DNA of 64,000 nucleotides from UBA7455 sp026713185 (GCA_963665785.1 OY762456.1:3844001-3908000); one strand, 5' to 3'; counted from the first letter of the stretch, positions 1 to 8,877 are shown. The notes: generated by a model not told the origin, from the sequence alone. Numbers and translations: made by a program.

Positions 1-758
1 GATACGATATACAGGTCCTTCAAATCATCTCCACCGAAACAGACACTGGTACACATGGGTTGTGGTATTTCCAGCAGTTCCATATTCCTGCCTGATGGAT
101 CAAAGACACCAACTCCACCGCCGCCAGCAAGGGCTACCCAGACTCGACCGTCTACCGATACAGCCAATCCATCCGGACTTCCCTGCTCTACCCCGATTCT
201 GGCGAATACCTGTTTCTCTCCCAGTGTCCCATCTTCATGGACAGCATACTGGTGTACAGACTGCCGCCTTGAATCCGAGTGATACAGGGTTCCGCCATCC
301 GGTGAAAATCCCAGGCCATTATTCAGTCTGATATCAGTGGCAACTTTTTTTGACGATGCATCCAGATCAATCAGATACAAATCACCGGCTCGTGGCTCCA
401 GTCCATCTTCGAAAACCGGACTCAATCCCAGGGAACCTGCGTATATTCTGCCAGCCGCATCCGTGGTGATATCGTTGAACCCGACGATACCCGCAGCTTC
501 GTCCCGGTCCATAAGGGTGACTGTTGCACCGCCGTCGAAAGGCTTGAAAGCAATATTCCGACCACTCACCACCAGCCCGCCTTCCTGATGTACTGACATA
601 CCGCCAATACCCCGACGATGCTCGAACACGCTCGACACGTTACCGGAAGGATCAACGATATAAACACCGCCATTCAGAACATCGCTGAAAATCAAGCCCT
701 TGCCCTGTATCCACACGGGGCCTTCTATCAGGCCATATCCCTCACACAGTCTGTCCAT
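1..758 (-). CDS. SMP-30/gluconolactonase/LRE family protein, C-terminus cut by window edge
   Basis: The minus strand is open from an ATG at 758 to the window edge, giving about 252 residues without a stop. The reading has the six-bladed beta-propeller signature of SMP-30/gluconolactonases: EGPVW near residue 13 (metal-ligand Glu), NGLGFSPDG in the middle (metal-ligand Asn) and SPDGLAV further on (metal-ligand Asp). These enzymes hydrolyse sugar lactones or similar esters with a divalent metal, usually in the cytoplasm. A good ribosome-binding site (AGGGAG) precedes the ATG. The visible end, MCTSVCFGGDDLKDLYIV, is the typical last blade, so only a short tail is missing. The physiological substrate cannot be read from sequence. 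Confidence 0.87.
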   Translation of the reverse strand, partial: MDRLCEGYGLIEGPVWIQGKGLIFSDVLNGGVYIVDPSGNVSSVFEHRRGIGGMSVHQEGGLVVSGRNIAFKPFDGGATVTLMDRDEAAGIVGFNDITTDAAGRIYAGSLGLSPVFEDGLEPRAGDLYLIDLDASSKKVATDIRLNNGLGFSPDGGTLYHSDSRRQSVHQYAVHEDGTLGEKQVFARIGVEQGSPDGLAVSVDGRVWVALAGGGGVGVFDPSGRNMELLEIPQPMCTSVCFGGDDLKDLYIV

Positions 759-906
759 AAATTCTCCCTGGGGACCCTCAGATTTAAGGCTGGATTGCCG
801 ACGAAACCGGGGTTTTATGCCACTCCCGGAGCAACGGGGATGCCTACGCTACAAATTCAGTGAATTGCTGTCAAGGTTCAAACTTCACCCGGCACAATAC
901 AAGTCT

Positions 907-1033
907 GGAGGCTGTCCGGGAACCGCGACCGTAGCGAGGGCGAGCCTGATTGAGTCATATTTTTTGGTTATTTGAGGCAAATAAGCAGAAAATAGGACCA
1001 CGCAGTAGGTCAGTCTGTTCCCGGACAGCCTCC
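907..1033. repeat. 127-bp MITE-like element with perfect 17-bp terminal inverted repeats
   Basis: The left end GGAGGCTGTCCGGGAAC and the right end at 1017-1033 are exact reverse complements. The interior matches, in inverse orientation, the element at 53502-53662, including the stretch CGACCGTAGCGAGGGCGAGC. This copy is shorter because part of the AT-rich interior is missing. It has no coding capacity and sits between two convergently facing regions: upstream of the SMP-30 gene and just beyond the stop of the P-loop gene. No convincing target-site duplication is visible. Confidence 0.8.
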
Positions 1034-1037
1034 CAGG

Positions 1038-1670
1038 CTATGTATGATCCTCCAGAAGAATATCATCCTCATCCTTACGATCCAGATTCAGCGCGAGGTC
1101 GGAAGACACCTGGGTATCAACCCATTTGGCGACGGCGCCTACAATCTGATTGATTTTCTTGCTCGACGTATCAATCACTTTTACCTGCCAGCGCGGGTCT
1201 CCGCTTTTCCACTGCTGCCAGTTTTCCCAATTCATCCTTTTGTAACCCTGCCTGGTGATAACCCGCGGATACCACTCTGGGTCAACTGCGTGAACCCGTA
1301 GCCATGCAGACCAGGACAGCAGTTCCATAGTTGCCGTTCCGTCGTTGCTTCTAACACGCCGGATACGCTCTATATCCGAGCAATCCAGCAGGCAGACTCC
1401 CAATCCATCAATTTGCCTTATGGACGGACAGGCGAGAATTTCACCATAGACTGCACCCCCACAGATGATGGTGTCCTGACCAAGATGCTGATTGCTGATA
1501 CTTTTGCTGATCCAGAATTCAGTCTGTTCCTGACGCCATCGGGTGTCTGCGCCTTCCGGGACACCACGTTCATCAAAATCATGTATGGAATATTCGGGGA
1601 ATTTTGCCGTTAACCCGGGGATAACAGCAGTCTTGCCGGAACCACTTGCACCAGTGACAAAGAGAAGCAT
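1038..1670 (-). CDS. Small P-loop NTPase, function unknown
   Basis: A 210-residue protein with a Walker A motif at its extreme N-terminus (GASGSGKT, residues 7-14), followed by a DFDERG segment around residue 32 that could be the acidic Walker B-like or substrate-binding site seen in small nucleotide and nucleoside kinases. A second conserved-looking part is rich in Trp (residues 115-165). The size and early P-loop fit AAA_18/adenylate-kinase-like or gluconate-kinase-like proteins, but the substrate is not recognisable. The gene stands alone; its stop lies only a few bases from the 17-bp end of the adjacent inverted-repeat element. Confidence 0.72.
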   Translation of the reverse strand: MLLFVTGASGSGKTAVIPGLTAKFPEYSIHDFDERGVPEGADTRWRQEQTEFWISKSISNQHLGQDTIICGGAVYGEILACPSIRQIDGLGVCLLDCSDIERIRRVRSNDGTATMELLSWSAWLRVHAVDPEWYPRVITRQGYKRMNWENWQQWKSGDPRWQVKVIDTSSKKINQIVGAVAKWVDTQVSSDLALNLDRKDEDDILLEDHT

Positions 1671-1955
1671 ATCTCACCTCGTACATTTCAATTAGAATCC
1701 AACCCATACAAGCAGGCGGCTGTTGCGCAATTGTCCACTGACGGCGTCCCCATGCAAGCCTTCTTTTCTCTTTTTTGAATCCTCAATGCTCGAATGAAGT
1801 GCGATTCCTGGCGGGTGACCTGTGCTGCGCTTCATGATAGTCACAGCGAGCATGGCTGGCTGATGTCATGTGGCTCAAGGACACCGCATAACTCAGCCAG
1901 CTTGTGAACTGGCAGTCCGACTTGTGTCGTATGGGTCGAAGACCGGCGCCTCAAG
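1671..1955. other. Intergenic region upstream of the tRNA promoter
   Basis: About 285 bases with no reading frame that I recognise on either strand and no obvious repeat. It separates the minus-strand P-loop gene from the plus-strand tRNA pair, so it may hold the promoter of the P-loop gene, but no clear consensus is visible for that direction. Confidence 0.4.
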
Positions 1956-1984
1956 TTGACGGCAGGTGATGCCACGATGATAAT
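1956..1984 (+). promoter_or_regulatory. Sigma70-type promoter of the tRNA pair
   Basis: TTGACG at 1956-1961 and GATAAT at 1979-1984 are separated by exactly 17 bases, and the tRNA-Arg begins 9 bases after the -10 box. This is a near-consensus vegetative promoter in the right place for a stable RNA transcription unit. Confidence 0.7.
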
Positions 1985-1993
1985 ACCCTCTCT

Positions 1994-2070
1994 GCGCTGG
2001 TAGCTCAGTTGGACAGAGTTCCTGGCTACGAACCAGGCGGTCGGGGGTTCGAATCCCTCCCAGCGCGCCA
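1994..2070 (+). tRNA. tRNA-Arg (anticodon ACG)
   Basis: A 77-nt cloverleaf with 7-bp acceptor stem GCGCTGG/CCAGCGC, D arm, anticodon stem CCTGG/CCAGG around loop CTACGAA (anticodon ACG), T loop TTCGAAT and encoded CCA. ACG is read as ICG after A34 deamination by TadA. It is followed after 29 bases by tRNA-Ser and probably co-transcribed with it. The reverse complement gives a well-known false protein (containing GIRTPDRLVRSQ), which should not be annotated. Confidence 0.97.
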
Positions 2071-2099
2071 GTCAAGATGAAAATCAACTCATTGTGACC

Positions 2100-2190
2100 G
2101 GAGAGGTGGCCGAGTGGCTGAAGGCGCTCCCCTGCTAAGGGAGTATGGGTTAATAGCCCATCGAGGGTTCGAATCCCTCCTTCTCCGCCA
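2100..2190 (+). tRNA. tRNA-Ser (anticodon GCT)
   Basis: A 91-nt class II tRNA: acceptor GGAGAGG paired with CTTCTCC (one G-T), anticodon stem CTCCC/GGGAG around loop CTGCTAA (anticodon GCT), long variable arm (TATGGGTTAATAGCCCATC), T loop TTCGAAT and encoded CCA. In many Gammaproteobacteria a Ser(GCT)/Arg(ACG) pair adjoins csrA; here csrA lies about 8 kb away on the other strand. Confidence 0.97.
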
Positions 2191-2582
2191 AAGCCGTTCT
2201 CAATTTTGGGGCATATTTGGCAAAATAATTTAACAAAATATGCCTTAAAATAATAATATATCCATATATATCATATAGTTAAAAATTACCCTCAAAATAG
2301 TTAGATTCCAAATGACAAATAAATCATCCTTTTTGAAATCTAATTGAAGAATAAGGGGAATATAACCAATCGTTGAAACCAGCCCCGAGCCCGTGCGTAC
2401 AGTCAGGGGATGGATATCTTCAGGCGAGCATTCTCGGAAACTTTGGGGGCTCTCGGTCTGCCATCGCCTTGGGAAACTCGCTCGCCCATTGCCTCCTTCG
2501 GCACTTTTTGTCGGTCTCTTGTGGTGGTGGAGCGGGGAGGAAAAGGGAAGATAGGTGATCGCTGTTACGATGCCGTCTGGCT
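2191..2582. other. AT-rich region 3' of tRNA-Ser; no supported gene
   Basis: The first 150 bases are strongly AT-rich and contain a 9-bp dyad, GGCATATTT at 2210-2218 with AAATATGCC at 2236-2244, followed by an A/T run; it may terminate tRNA transcription or mark a recombination site. The rest is more GC-rich and resembles nothing I recognise. A 113-codon minus-strand frame across it has no family features, ends in low-complexity AT-rich sequence and is not reported as a gene. Confidence 0.4.
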
Positions 2583-3779
2583 TCACATGCTCGGAGTGTG
2601 ATCTCCGCTATTGTTCGGCGTTATTTTCTGTTTCTGTTTCTGTGCCTCTGCCAGCACATGGGTCATCAGGCTGGGAATGCCTGGTTGCCAATCTGACGTG
2701 GCAGGTATTTGCCAGATGTAGCCCAGGTTCTTCAATTTAGCGATGGTTTCCAACACATCATCGGGCGGATCAAAAGCAACCGGTTTGCCGGCCACTATGC
2801 TTCTTAATTCATGGTCGTTGATGGTCTCCCGGGTATCGAATCCATCCGCTACCGCTATTGCTGCCCGCTCCATCTTTTGCCTTGTTATCTCATTATACCG
2901 TCTCCGGTAGAATAGGTTTTTAGTGTCGTTAAAACTGTCTCCGGCCACGCTTAATAATGCCTGGTCAATCTGTTCCCTGTTGGCCTGCTTAGCCGCGCTC
3001 CACAGCTCCTTACCCCACAGCTGAATGAAGTACGGGTAGCCTTGGCTCTCGGCTACCACCTTGGGCAAGACATTAGGGGCTAACGATATGCCATCTTCGC
3101 TCAGTGGCCCTGTTATGGCGGCAGCAGTAGCGTCTGCGTCGAGCAGTCCCATGGGTATATCCACCGACCTGTCCCAGAATGTTGCATCTATAGAGGCCAG
3201 TTGTTCTTCAAGCTCCGGAGTGCCAGCAAGCAGCAGCAGGAAAGGAGCATCCTTACGCACCAGCTGGCTGACATTAAGCAGGTCATGCCCCCACTTATCA
3301 GGCATAGTATGTGCTTCATCAACCAGCAGGACCAGCGGTGTCTTGCGTGCCCGCTTTATGAGGAAGCTTTCTAAGGGTTCGGCCTGGCTTGATTGAACCA
3401 CGCTGCGCTTCCCGGTTAGTTTGGCAATCAGGGCGCCAACCGAACCAGCCCCTTCTGTGGTCACCTGGGCTAAAGTATTCCCCAGTCTGAACATCAGTTG
3501 TTTTTTTAAAGGTACTGATTGTGACGGTGTTATCCGTAGTACCATAGTATGTTTGGGGGCAGGGGGGGTACAATGATCATGCAGCCAGCCAAGCAGTGCT
3601 GTTTTACCATTACCTCTTGGCCCGTATAGGACGCCGTCACTCGGTACTCCAGCGGGTTCGTTAAGCGCTGCCAACAATTCATTGATTTTATGTTTTACAC
3701 CATCGCGCCCGGCAAGGAGCGGTGGCGCTTGTCCACTGCCCGGTTTAAACGGGTTACTATCCATATCGTCATTGCTCAC
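2583..3779 (-). CDS. AAA+ family ATP-binding protein
   Basis: A 398-residue ATPase: Walker A GPRGNGKT (residues 53-60), Walker B LVLLVDEAH (149-157), a sensor-1-like strand LLLLAGTPEL (181-190) and a possible arginine finger in FWDRS (about 204). The DEAH and AGTPE signatures resemble the Orc1/Cdc6-like and TniB-like ATPases found in mobile elements and in stand-alone bacterial ATPases. The C-terminal 130 residues could be a winged helix. No transposase or integrase partner lies next to it, but it is the first gene after the tRNA pair, a common integration position. The partner and target are unknown. Confidence 0.75.
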   Translation of the reverse strand: MSNDDMDSNPFKPGSGQAPPLLAGRDGVKHKINELLAALNEPAGVPSDGVLYGPRGNGKTALLGWLHDHCTPPAPKHTMVLRITPSQSVPLKKQLMFRLGNTLAQVTTEGAGSVGALIAKLTGKRSVVQSSQAEPLESFLIKRARKTPLVLLVDEAHTMPDKWGHDLLNVSQLVRKDAPFLLLLAGTPELEEQLASIDATFWDRSVDIPMGLLDADATAAAITGPLSEDGISLAPNVLPKVVAESQGYPYFIQLWGKELWSAAKQANREQIDQALLSVAGDSFNDTKNLFYRRRYNEITRQKMERAAIAVADGFDTRETINDHELRSIVAGKPVAFDPPDDVLETIAKLKNLGYIWQIPATSDWQPGIPSLMTHVLAEAQKQKQKITPNNSGDHTPSM

Positions 3780-3900
3780 AAGGCGGTTTGTTGCCTCCTA
3801 CTGTAGCATAAAACCTGCGCTGACTACTGATGAAGCCCTGTCCAACATGAAATGAGTATAAAGGAGGACCGCTATTCCAATATGAAATGACCATGGCCAC

Positions 3901-5463
3901 CTACGACCAGTCAGGCATCTGGAATTCAGCTAATGGGCCCGCGTATGGGGCGGACTCGAATCGGCAGGGCTGTTCCGTTACCCTCGGGTCGTGCTGCTCG
4001 ACAAGAATTTTCATTAATCGCACTTCCATGGCCCGACGCACGTTGGCATATGCAGGATCGTCGGCGACGTTCTTCATGTAGTGGGGATCTTCATTGAGGT
4101 CATAGAGTTCCTCGCGAGGCCGCTTGCCCACCGCAAGCTCGAGTAGCGGCTTCACTTCCCGATCTCCACGGTGATGGATCATCCATGCCTTGGTGGGACT
4201 TGCATCCAGGTCGCGGTAAGCGACCATCGTGTCATAGGCCAGTGCCTCGTAATCCGGAGTCGGTGCGTTCGAGTCATCCAACCCCCTGGGGTCTCCCATA
4301 GGCCAGCGATCGGGTTCGAAATTGATGATGTAGATAAAATCCCTGGTGCGAATTGAGCGCTGGGGATAGGGGAGCATCCCGTCCCGGGCATGGTGGACAT
4401 GACGTTCGCGCCCGGTCACCACAAAGTCTCGCTCGGGCTCGACCTGGCCGCTCGCTGTGCTCGTCAGTAGCGGCATCAGACTGTGTGCCGTCATGTCCTC
4501 CGGGATGTCTATACCACCTGCCTGACAGAAGGTGGGGGCCAGGTCCATCAGATTGACGAAGTCATGGACCACCCTGCCGGGTTCGATCACACCCGGCCAA
4601 CGCACCGCGAGCGCCGCCTCGCAGCCGATGTTGTAGAGATTGCACTTGGCACGGGGCATCCCGGGTATGCCATGGTCGCCGCTAACGACGAAGAGCGTGT
4701 TCTCCAATTCACCCGCAGAATTGAGTTCGTCAAGCAGAATACCAATGCCCTGATCGACCGCGAGGCATTCGCCGAGGTAATCGCAAGTATCTTCCCGGAC
4801 CTCGTGGACATCCGGCATGAATGCCGGGAGCCGGTCCTGTAGATCGTCAGGATTCATGCCCCACAAAGCCATGCCTGAGCCCCGCTCCCAGGTGCGGTGC
4901 GTATTCGTAGGACCCCACCAATAGCAGAACGGCTGGTCGTCCGGGCGAGCCTTGAGGAATGCGCGAAAATTCTGGCGGGTCTCCTCGTAAAGGACGTCCT
5001 TTGCCCCTTCAACACCCAGTTCGTCGGCATGCCTGGTTACCCAGTGCGAAAAATTGTTGAACTTGCCACCGGCTGGTTGGTAACGGGTTCTTGTCGCGCC
5101 GATCGGGGCGTTGTTGGATCGCCCGGGACTCCAGACCTTGTACTGGTACCCGATGAAGTAACCTCCTTTCGACTCCAACTCCAGGGGGAATGTGGGTATG
5201 GACTCGTCCCAGACGGCGCCAACGAGAATGGCGCCCAGCCCGGTCTGCCAGAAATACTGCCCCGAGAGGATTGAGCTGCGACAAGGCGTACAGGTCGGGG
5301 CGGGCACCAGGGCATTGGTGAACAGAGCCCCCTCCTTCGCCACGCGATCGAAATTGGGCGTGCTGATCAGTTCATTGAGAGAGCCCGTACCCTCGTGTTC
5401 CGCGTAGGCGCTGGCGTACCGCCCCCAATCGTCAGCAAAGGCGAAGACTATATTCGGTTTCAT
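3901..5463 (-). CDS. Sulfatase (formylglycine-dependent arylsulfatase family)
   Basis: The 520-residue reading starting at MKPNIVFAFADDWG has the alkaline-phosphatase-superfamily N-terminus with metal-binding D11 and D12 and the sulfatase signature CTPCR (C58-x-P-x-R62), in which C58 would be converted to formylglycine. A C-x-P motif needs the aerobic generating enzyme FGE or anSME encoded elsewhere. SGDHG (around residue 300) supplies further metal ligands. An in-frame extension up to 5643 exists but lacks family sequence, and MKPN is where the domain begins. No signal peptide is visible, so it is predicted cytoplasmic. Likely substrates are organic sulfate esters or choline sulfate-like compounds; the exact one is unknown. 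Confidence 0.9.
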   Translation of the reverse strand: MKPNIVFAFADDWGRYASAYAEHEGTGSLNELISTPNFDRVAKEGALFTNALVPAPTCTPCRSSILSGQYFWQTGLGAILVGAVWDESIPTFPLELESKGGYFIGYQYKVWSPGRSNNAPIGATRTRYQPAGGKFNNFSHWVTRHADELGVEGAKDVLYEETRQNFRAFLKARPDDQPFCYWWGPTNTHRTWERGSGMALWGMNPDDLQDRLPAFMPDVHEVREDTCDYLGECLAVDQGIGILLDELNSAGELENTLFVVSGDHGIPGMPRAKCNLYNIGCEAALAVRWPGVIEPGRVVHDFVNLMDLAPTFCQAGGIDIPEDMTAHSLMPLLTSTASGQVEPERDFVVTGRERHVHHARDGMLPYPQRSIRTRDFIYIINFEPDRWPMGDPRGLDDSNAPTPDYEALAYDTMVAYRDLDASPTKAWMIHHRGDREVKPLLELAVGKRPREELYDLNEDPHYMKNVADDPAYANVRRAMEVRLMKILVEQHDPRVTEQPCRFESAPYAGPLAEFQMPDWS

Positions 5464-5537
5464 GTCGAGTACCCCTCGGCGAGGTGGGCAATAAGCATTG
5501 AACAAAAATAAATCCACGATTGCAAACGGCGCCAGGC

Positions 5538-5566
5538 GGCACTTTACTCCGTCCCCACTATTTTTT
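5538..5566. repeat. REP-like half-site matching the palindrome before mutS
   Basis: The segment GGCACTTTACTCC followed by GTCCCCACTATTTTTT is almost identical to the right arm and flank of the palindrome at 16690-16727; they differ at one base within the first 28. No inverted partner is present, so it is a single arm lying upstream of the sulfatase. Confidence 0.65.
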
Positions 5567-5680
5567 AAGCAATTCCCTGACTTGGATGAAGGCGCCGGTC
5601 GATAAGGACTTGCAGTGTCATGAATATCGTAATATGCTTTCAAAGGCTGTTTAAATCAATTAATTTGCTCTTGAAGTGCT

Positions 5681-6028
5681 ATGTCTACACGAAACACCCT
5701 CACAACAACCCCGCCCTACCCGGTCGAACAGACCATCCGACAGATTGGCGCCAACCTGCGCACTGCGCGCTTGCGGCGCAACCTGAGCATCGAACATGTA
5801 GCAGAGATTATCGGCGCAGGATCAAGGGCAATTCGCGCCGCGGAGCAAGGCAGGGTATCAACCGGTGTTGGAGTCTATATCGCGCTGCTGTGGGCCTACG
5901 ATCTGTTGGACCCCGCATTGGAACTGGCGGACCCCGGCAAAGACGAGACAGGCTTGTCCTGCCTGGCAGAGAAAGATCGACAACGTGCCCGTGCCCGCAA
6001 CCGGACCATGCTGGACAATGATTTCTGA
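5681..6028 (+). CDS. XRE/HipB-like helix-turn-helix regulator, orphan antitoxin
   Basis: A 115-residue protein with a helix-turn-helix region around residues 28-75 (IGANLRTARLRRNLSIEHVAE then IGAGSRAIRAAEQG). This type usually precedes a hipA-like kinase toxin gene and represses the shared promoter. Here the next 100 bases end in a convergent Fic gene and no hipA-like frame follows, so the antitoxin seems to be an orphan. The C-terminus, RARARNRTMLDNDF, is intact. The start codon follows a short region that also carries the sulfatase upstream sequence on the other strand. Confidence 0.78.
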   Translation: MSTRNTLTTTPPYPVEQTIRQIGANLRTARLRRNLSIEHVAEIIGAGSRAIRAAEQGRVSTGVGVYIALLWAYDLLDPALELADPGKDETGLSCLAEKDRQRARARNRTMLDNDF

Positions 6029-6135
6029 ATTCAATCAGTCCGAATGTTTTGTCTATATCAACTTGCCAGTTAAAACCCAATATGGGGCGATTCTGCTACG
6101 TCATGATGCCTGTGTCAGGTGTTCAGCGTGGCTCC

Positions 6136-7131
6136 TTACCCGTCCCCTTTATCTTTTGGGAAGCGTTGCCAGTTGCCGTTACTCGGCTTGAGAGAACCAT
6201 CGCCATTACTGTGGCGGAAATATGATCCATGGGCTATCGTATTTCGTGCAGCAGTGATACCGGCAACCAAAGCAACGGTTGCTAAACCGGACAGGTACTG
6301 GGTAAATGGTTGCAAATCACCCTTATCTGCTTCCTCCAGCATTGCAATGTAAGCGGGTTTATTACTGGCAGGCACAACTGGTGGGAATTCTCCTCGCTGT
6401 ATATAGACATACGCCATCAGCAGGCGGGCGGTACGTCCGTTACCGTCCTGAAAAGGATGTATGCTGATATACCGATGATGCAACCAGGCAGCTTCTACTT
6501 CTGTGGGGTATCCGAACACCCGGATATCTTCATACATCGCCAGTAACCGATCCATTTCACTTTGCACATGTTCCGGGGGGCAGTATTCGTGAATAAGGCC
6601 ATCCGGTCGACGTGGATTATTCGGACGTATCTTGTAGACACCCTTGCGTAATGGTATCCGAACACGTTTCCCATTGCTGATTCCTGCCGCACTTTCTTGA
6701 TTTCGGGTCAGCAAGGCATGCCATTCACGGATAACCGAATGCGACAACGGTCGAACCTGCTTTACAGCATCAAAGACCATTTCCAGTGCGTTCTCCTGAT
6801 CGGTCAACAGACCACTCAGCGTCTTGTCATCCGCCACTTCACTGGCAACCGTATGGCTTATGCGTGCTCCTTCAAGGCCATGCGTGATCAGTTCTTCAGT
6901 GATTCCCCTCCGGAATAGGTAGAGGTTTTCAATCTGGCCATTTTCGATAGCAAACAGACGTCGATTCTCCTTTGACCACAATTCCATAATCGTTTTGTCC
7001 AGCGCAGGGTCCTCAAGCCGACGCCTGTGGTGATGCCATTCATCCACCCGATCCTGATATTCCTGGCTGCCCCAGCCATGGGCGCCATCGGGCATACCCG
7101 TTATAGGGCGCCAATGAATACGGTCATTCAT
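6136..7131 (-). CDS. Fic family protein (AMP-transferase type)
   Basis: A 331-residue Fic-domain protein with the complete catalytic motif HPFQDGNGRTAR (residues 225-236), in which H225 is the catalytic base. Fic proteins usually transfer AMP from ATP to a hydroxyl of a target protein. An inhibitory helix of the form [ST]xxxE[GN] normally plugs the ATP site; candidates are NGQIEN (64-69, with Asn for Ser/Thr, in the usual family position) and THGLEG (83-88, which fits the pattern). The gene is monocistronic and converges on the HipB-like gene. It could be a regulator of a host or bacterial target; no secretion signal is visible. Confidence 0.9.
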   Translation of the reverse strand: MNDRIHWRPITGMPDGAHGWGSQEYQDRVDEWHHHRRRLEDPALDKTIMELWSKENRRLFAIENGQIENLYLFRRGITEELITHGLEGARISHTVASEVADDKTLSGLLTDQENALEMVFDAVKQVRPLSHSVIREWHALLTRNQESAAGISNGKRVRIPLRKGVYKIRPNNPRRPDGLIHEYCPPEHVQSEMDRLLAMYEDIRVFGYPTEVEAAWLHHRYISIHPFQDGNGRTARLLMAYVYIQRGEFPPVVPASNKPAYIAMLEEADKGDLQPFTQYLSGLATVALVAGITAARNTIAHGSYFRHSNGDGSLKPSNGNWQRFPKDKGDG

Positions 7132-7417
7132 CTGATAACCACCTCCAGGCCATTGTATCTCTCATAAAATTAAAGCCGATATTACCATTTTAAACGCGCT
7201 GGGTATTTATCGTGAATCGGTTGACAGTGCTGGTGCAGAGGATCGGATGTTAACGGGAACCGACATCTGAATACCCAAGGTGGACCGGGATAAAGGGACA
7301 TGAATGTTTCTACGATAAGTATTCTATCTGTGATTTGGGAATCAGACATTATGGGAGTACGGGAATCCCGGCAATGATTGGTTTATATTGTGCGTTACTG
7401 ATTTCAGGTGGACTGTC

Positions 7418-7693
7418 ATGAAAACACTACCGTCCGGGGTTGCATATTATGCCAGGAGCCCCGAATTTTCCGATCAGTCGATTCCAGAAAACCTGCTTGA
7501 TTCTCACCGGACCAAAACCATGACCTGGGCAAACATCGTTGTTACGCAGGGCAAGATTCTATACCGCATTCTTGAACCGCGGATTGAGGAGCACGAACTT
7601 TCGCCGGACAGGACCGGGGTCGTTGAGCCGCAAGTTCCCCATGAACTCGAGGTTATGGGAGACGTTCGTTTCCATCTGGAATTCTATCGCTGA
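7418..7693 (+). CDS. DUF1971 (TehB N-terminal-like) cupin protein
   Basis: From MKTLPSG the frame encodes 91 residues matching the DUF1971 small beta-barrel family: KTLPSGVAYYARSPEF at the start, the central HRTKTMTWANIVVTQG, then RYRILEP-like and PQVPHELE strands, ending FHLEFYR. The family is found alone or fused in front of TehB tellurite methyltransferases; its biochemical function is not established. The start at 7418 is preferred over an upstream in-frame ATG at 7388 because family similarity begins at this Met. Confidence 0.82.
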   Translation: MKTLPSGVAYYARSPEFSDQSIPENLLDSHRTKTMTWANIVVTQGKILYRILEPRIEEHELSPDRTGVVEPQVPHELEVMGDVRFHLEFYR

Positions 7694-7810
7694 CTACAGC
7701 ACGTCATTGATAAAGATCAGCAACTCTATAGCCCGACAGCATAAGCTGTGATAATTTATTCCATGCAGAGAATCATCTGCGAACAGGAATGGGCGTAACT
7801 GAATTTTCCC

Positions 7811-8818
7811 ATGGTACAGGATAAAAAAGTCGGGGTAATTGGTGGTGGTAGTTGGGGTACTACTGTCGCCTCGCTGGTGTCCCGGAATGCCAGGTGTATA
7901 TTGTGGGCGAGAAATGCAGACACGGTTGAAGAAATCAATCAGGCACACACCAACAGCAAATACCTTCCGGGTGCTCAATTAGCTGCAAAACTGAGTGCAA
8001 CCCATGATCTTGAGGAAGCTGTCCATGAAGTGGATTCCATTGTCATGGGTATTCCATCGCAGTCCTTCAGAAACGTGCTGCAGGAACTCAGAACATTGAT
8101 TCGGCCCGGGGTACCCATTATCAGTCTCACCAAAGGCCTGGAATTGAATTCGGGATTGAGGATGACTGAAATTATCCGGGATTTGACGCCGGAGCAGCCT
8201 TGCGGAGTATTGACGGGACCCAACCTCGCCCGGGAAATCATGGACGGGTTTGCCGCTGCCAGTGTACTTGCCATGGAAAATCAGGACATTATCAAGGATT
8301 TACAAAAGTTGTTTCACAGCGGCCGTTTCCGGGTCTATACCAACCACGATGTCACAGGTTGCGAACTCGGTGGCGCTCTCAAGAACATCATTGCCATTGC
8401 CGCCGGCATAGGCGACGGACTTGGCTCGGGTGATAATACCCGGGCGGCCTTTATCACCCGCGGACTGGCTGAAATTACCCGGCTGGGTACGGCGATGGGC
8501 GGTGAAGCCCAGACGTTTGCCGGGTTGACCGGTATGGGTGATCTGGTTGCCACCTGTACCAGCGCCCAAAGCCGAAATCGGACAGTCGGGTTCCAACTCG
8601 GTAAGGGCCGCAGCATCGATGACATCATTGCCGACATGTTTATGGTCGCAGAAGGTGTCAAAAGCGCCGGGGCCGTGATGGCGCTTGCCGAAAAATTTCA
8701 GGTGGAAATGCCCATCACACGGGAAGTCAAGGAAGTCGTCCAGGGTAAGCGGAGGGCTCGAGATGCCCTGCGGGAAATGTTACGGGCCAGTATCGGGTCT
8801 GAATCTGAACCCAATTGA
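7811..8818 (+). CDS. gpsA: Glycerol-3-phosphate dehydrogenase [NAD(P)+]
   Basis: A 335-residue enzyme that reduces dihydroxyacetone phosphate to sn-glycerol 3-phosphate for phospholipid synthesis. The Rossmann motif VGVIGGGSWG is at residues 7-16 and the catalytic lysine is K191 in GGALKNIIAIAAGI. Length and end-to-end similarity fit the bacterial cytosolic family. The gene lies 130 bases upstream of a fatty-acid desaturase on the same strand, separated by tandem repeats; both proteins serve membrane lipid synthesis, so a functional grouping is plausible. Confidence 0.96.
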   Translation: MVQDKKVGVIGGGSWGTTVASLVSRNARCILWARNADTVEEINQAHTNSKYLPGAQLAAKLSATHDLEEAVHEVDSIVMGIPSQSFRNVLQELRTLIRPGVPIISLTKGLELNSGLRMTEIIRDLTPEQPCGVLTGPNLAREIMDGFAAASVLAMENQDIIKDLQKLFHSGRFRVYTNHDVTGCELGGALKNIIAIAAGIGDGLGSGDNTRAAFITRGLAEITRLGTAMGGEAQTFAGLTGMGDLVATCTSAQSRNRTVGFQLGKGRSIDDIIADMFMVAEGVKSAGAVMALAEKFQVEMPITREVKEVVQGKRRARDALREMLRASIGSESEPN

Positions 8819-8877
8819 ACATACATTCCAATTTCCGGTCTACAGTATTAAAGTGGACCTGACCCCATTAATAGACC

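Noticed and set aside
1893..2087. A 64-codon minus-strand frame with the segment GIRTPDRLVRSQ
   Set aside because: It is antisense to tRNA-Arg; this is a well-known false protein produced by translating tRNA genes.
2245..2586. A 113-codon minus-strand frame between tRNA-Ser and the AAA ATPase
   Set aside because: No family features, no ribosome-binding site, low-complexity AT-rich end; not supported.
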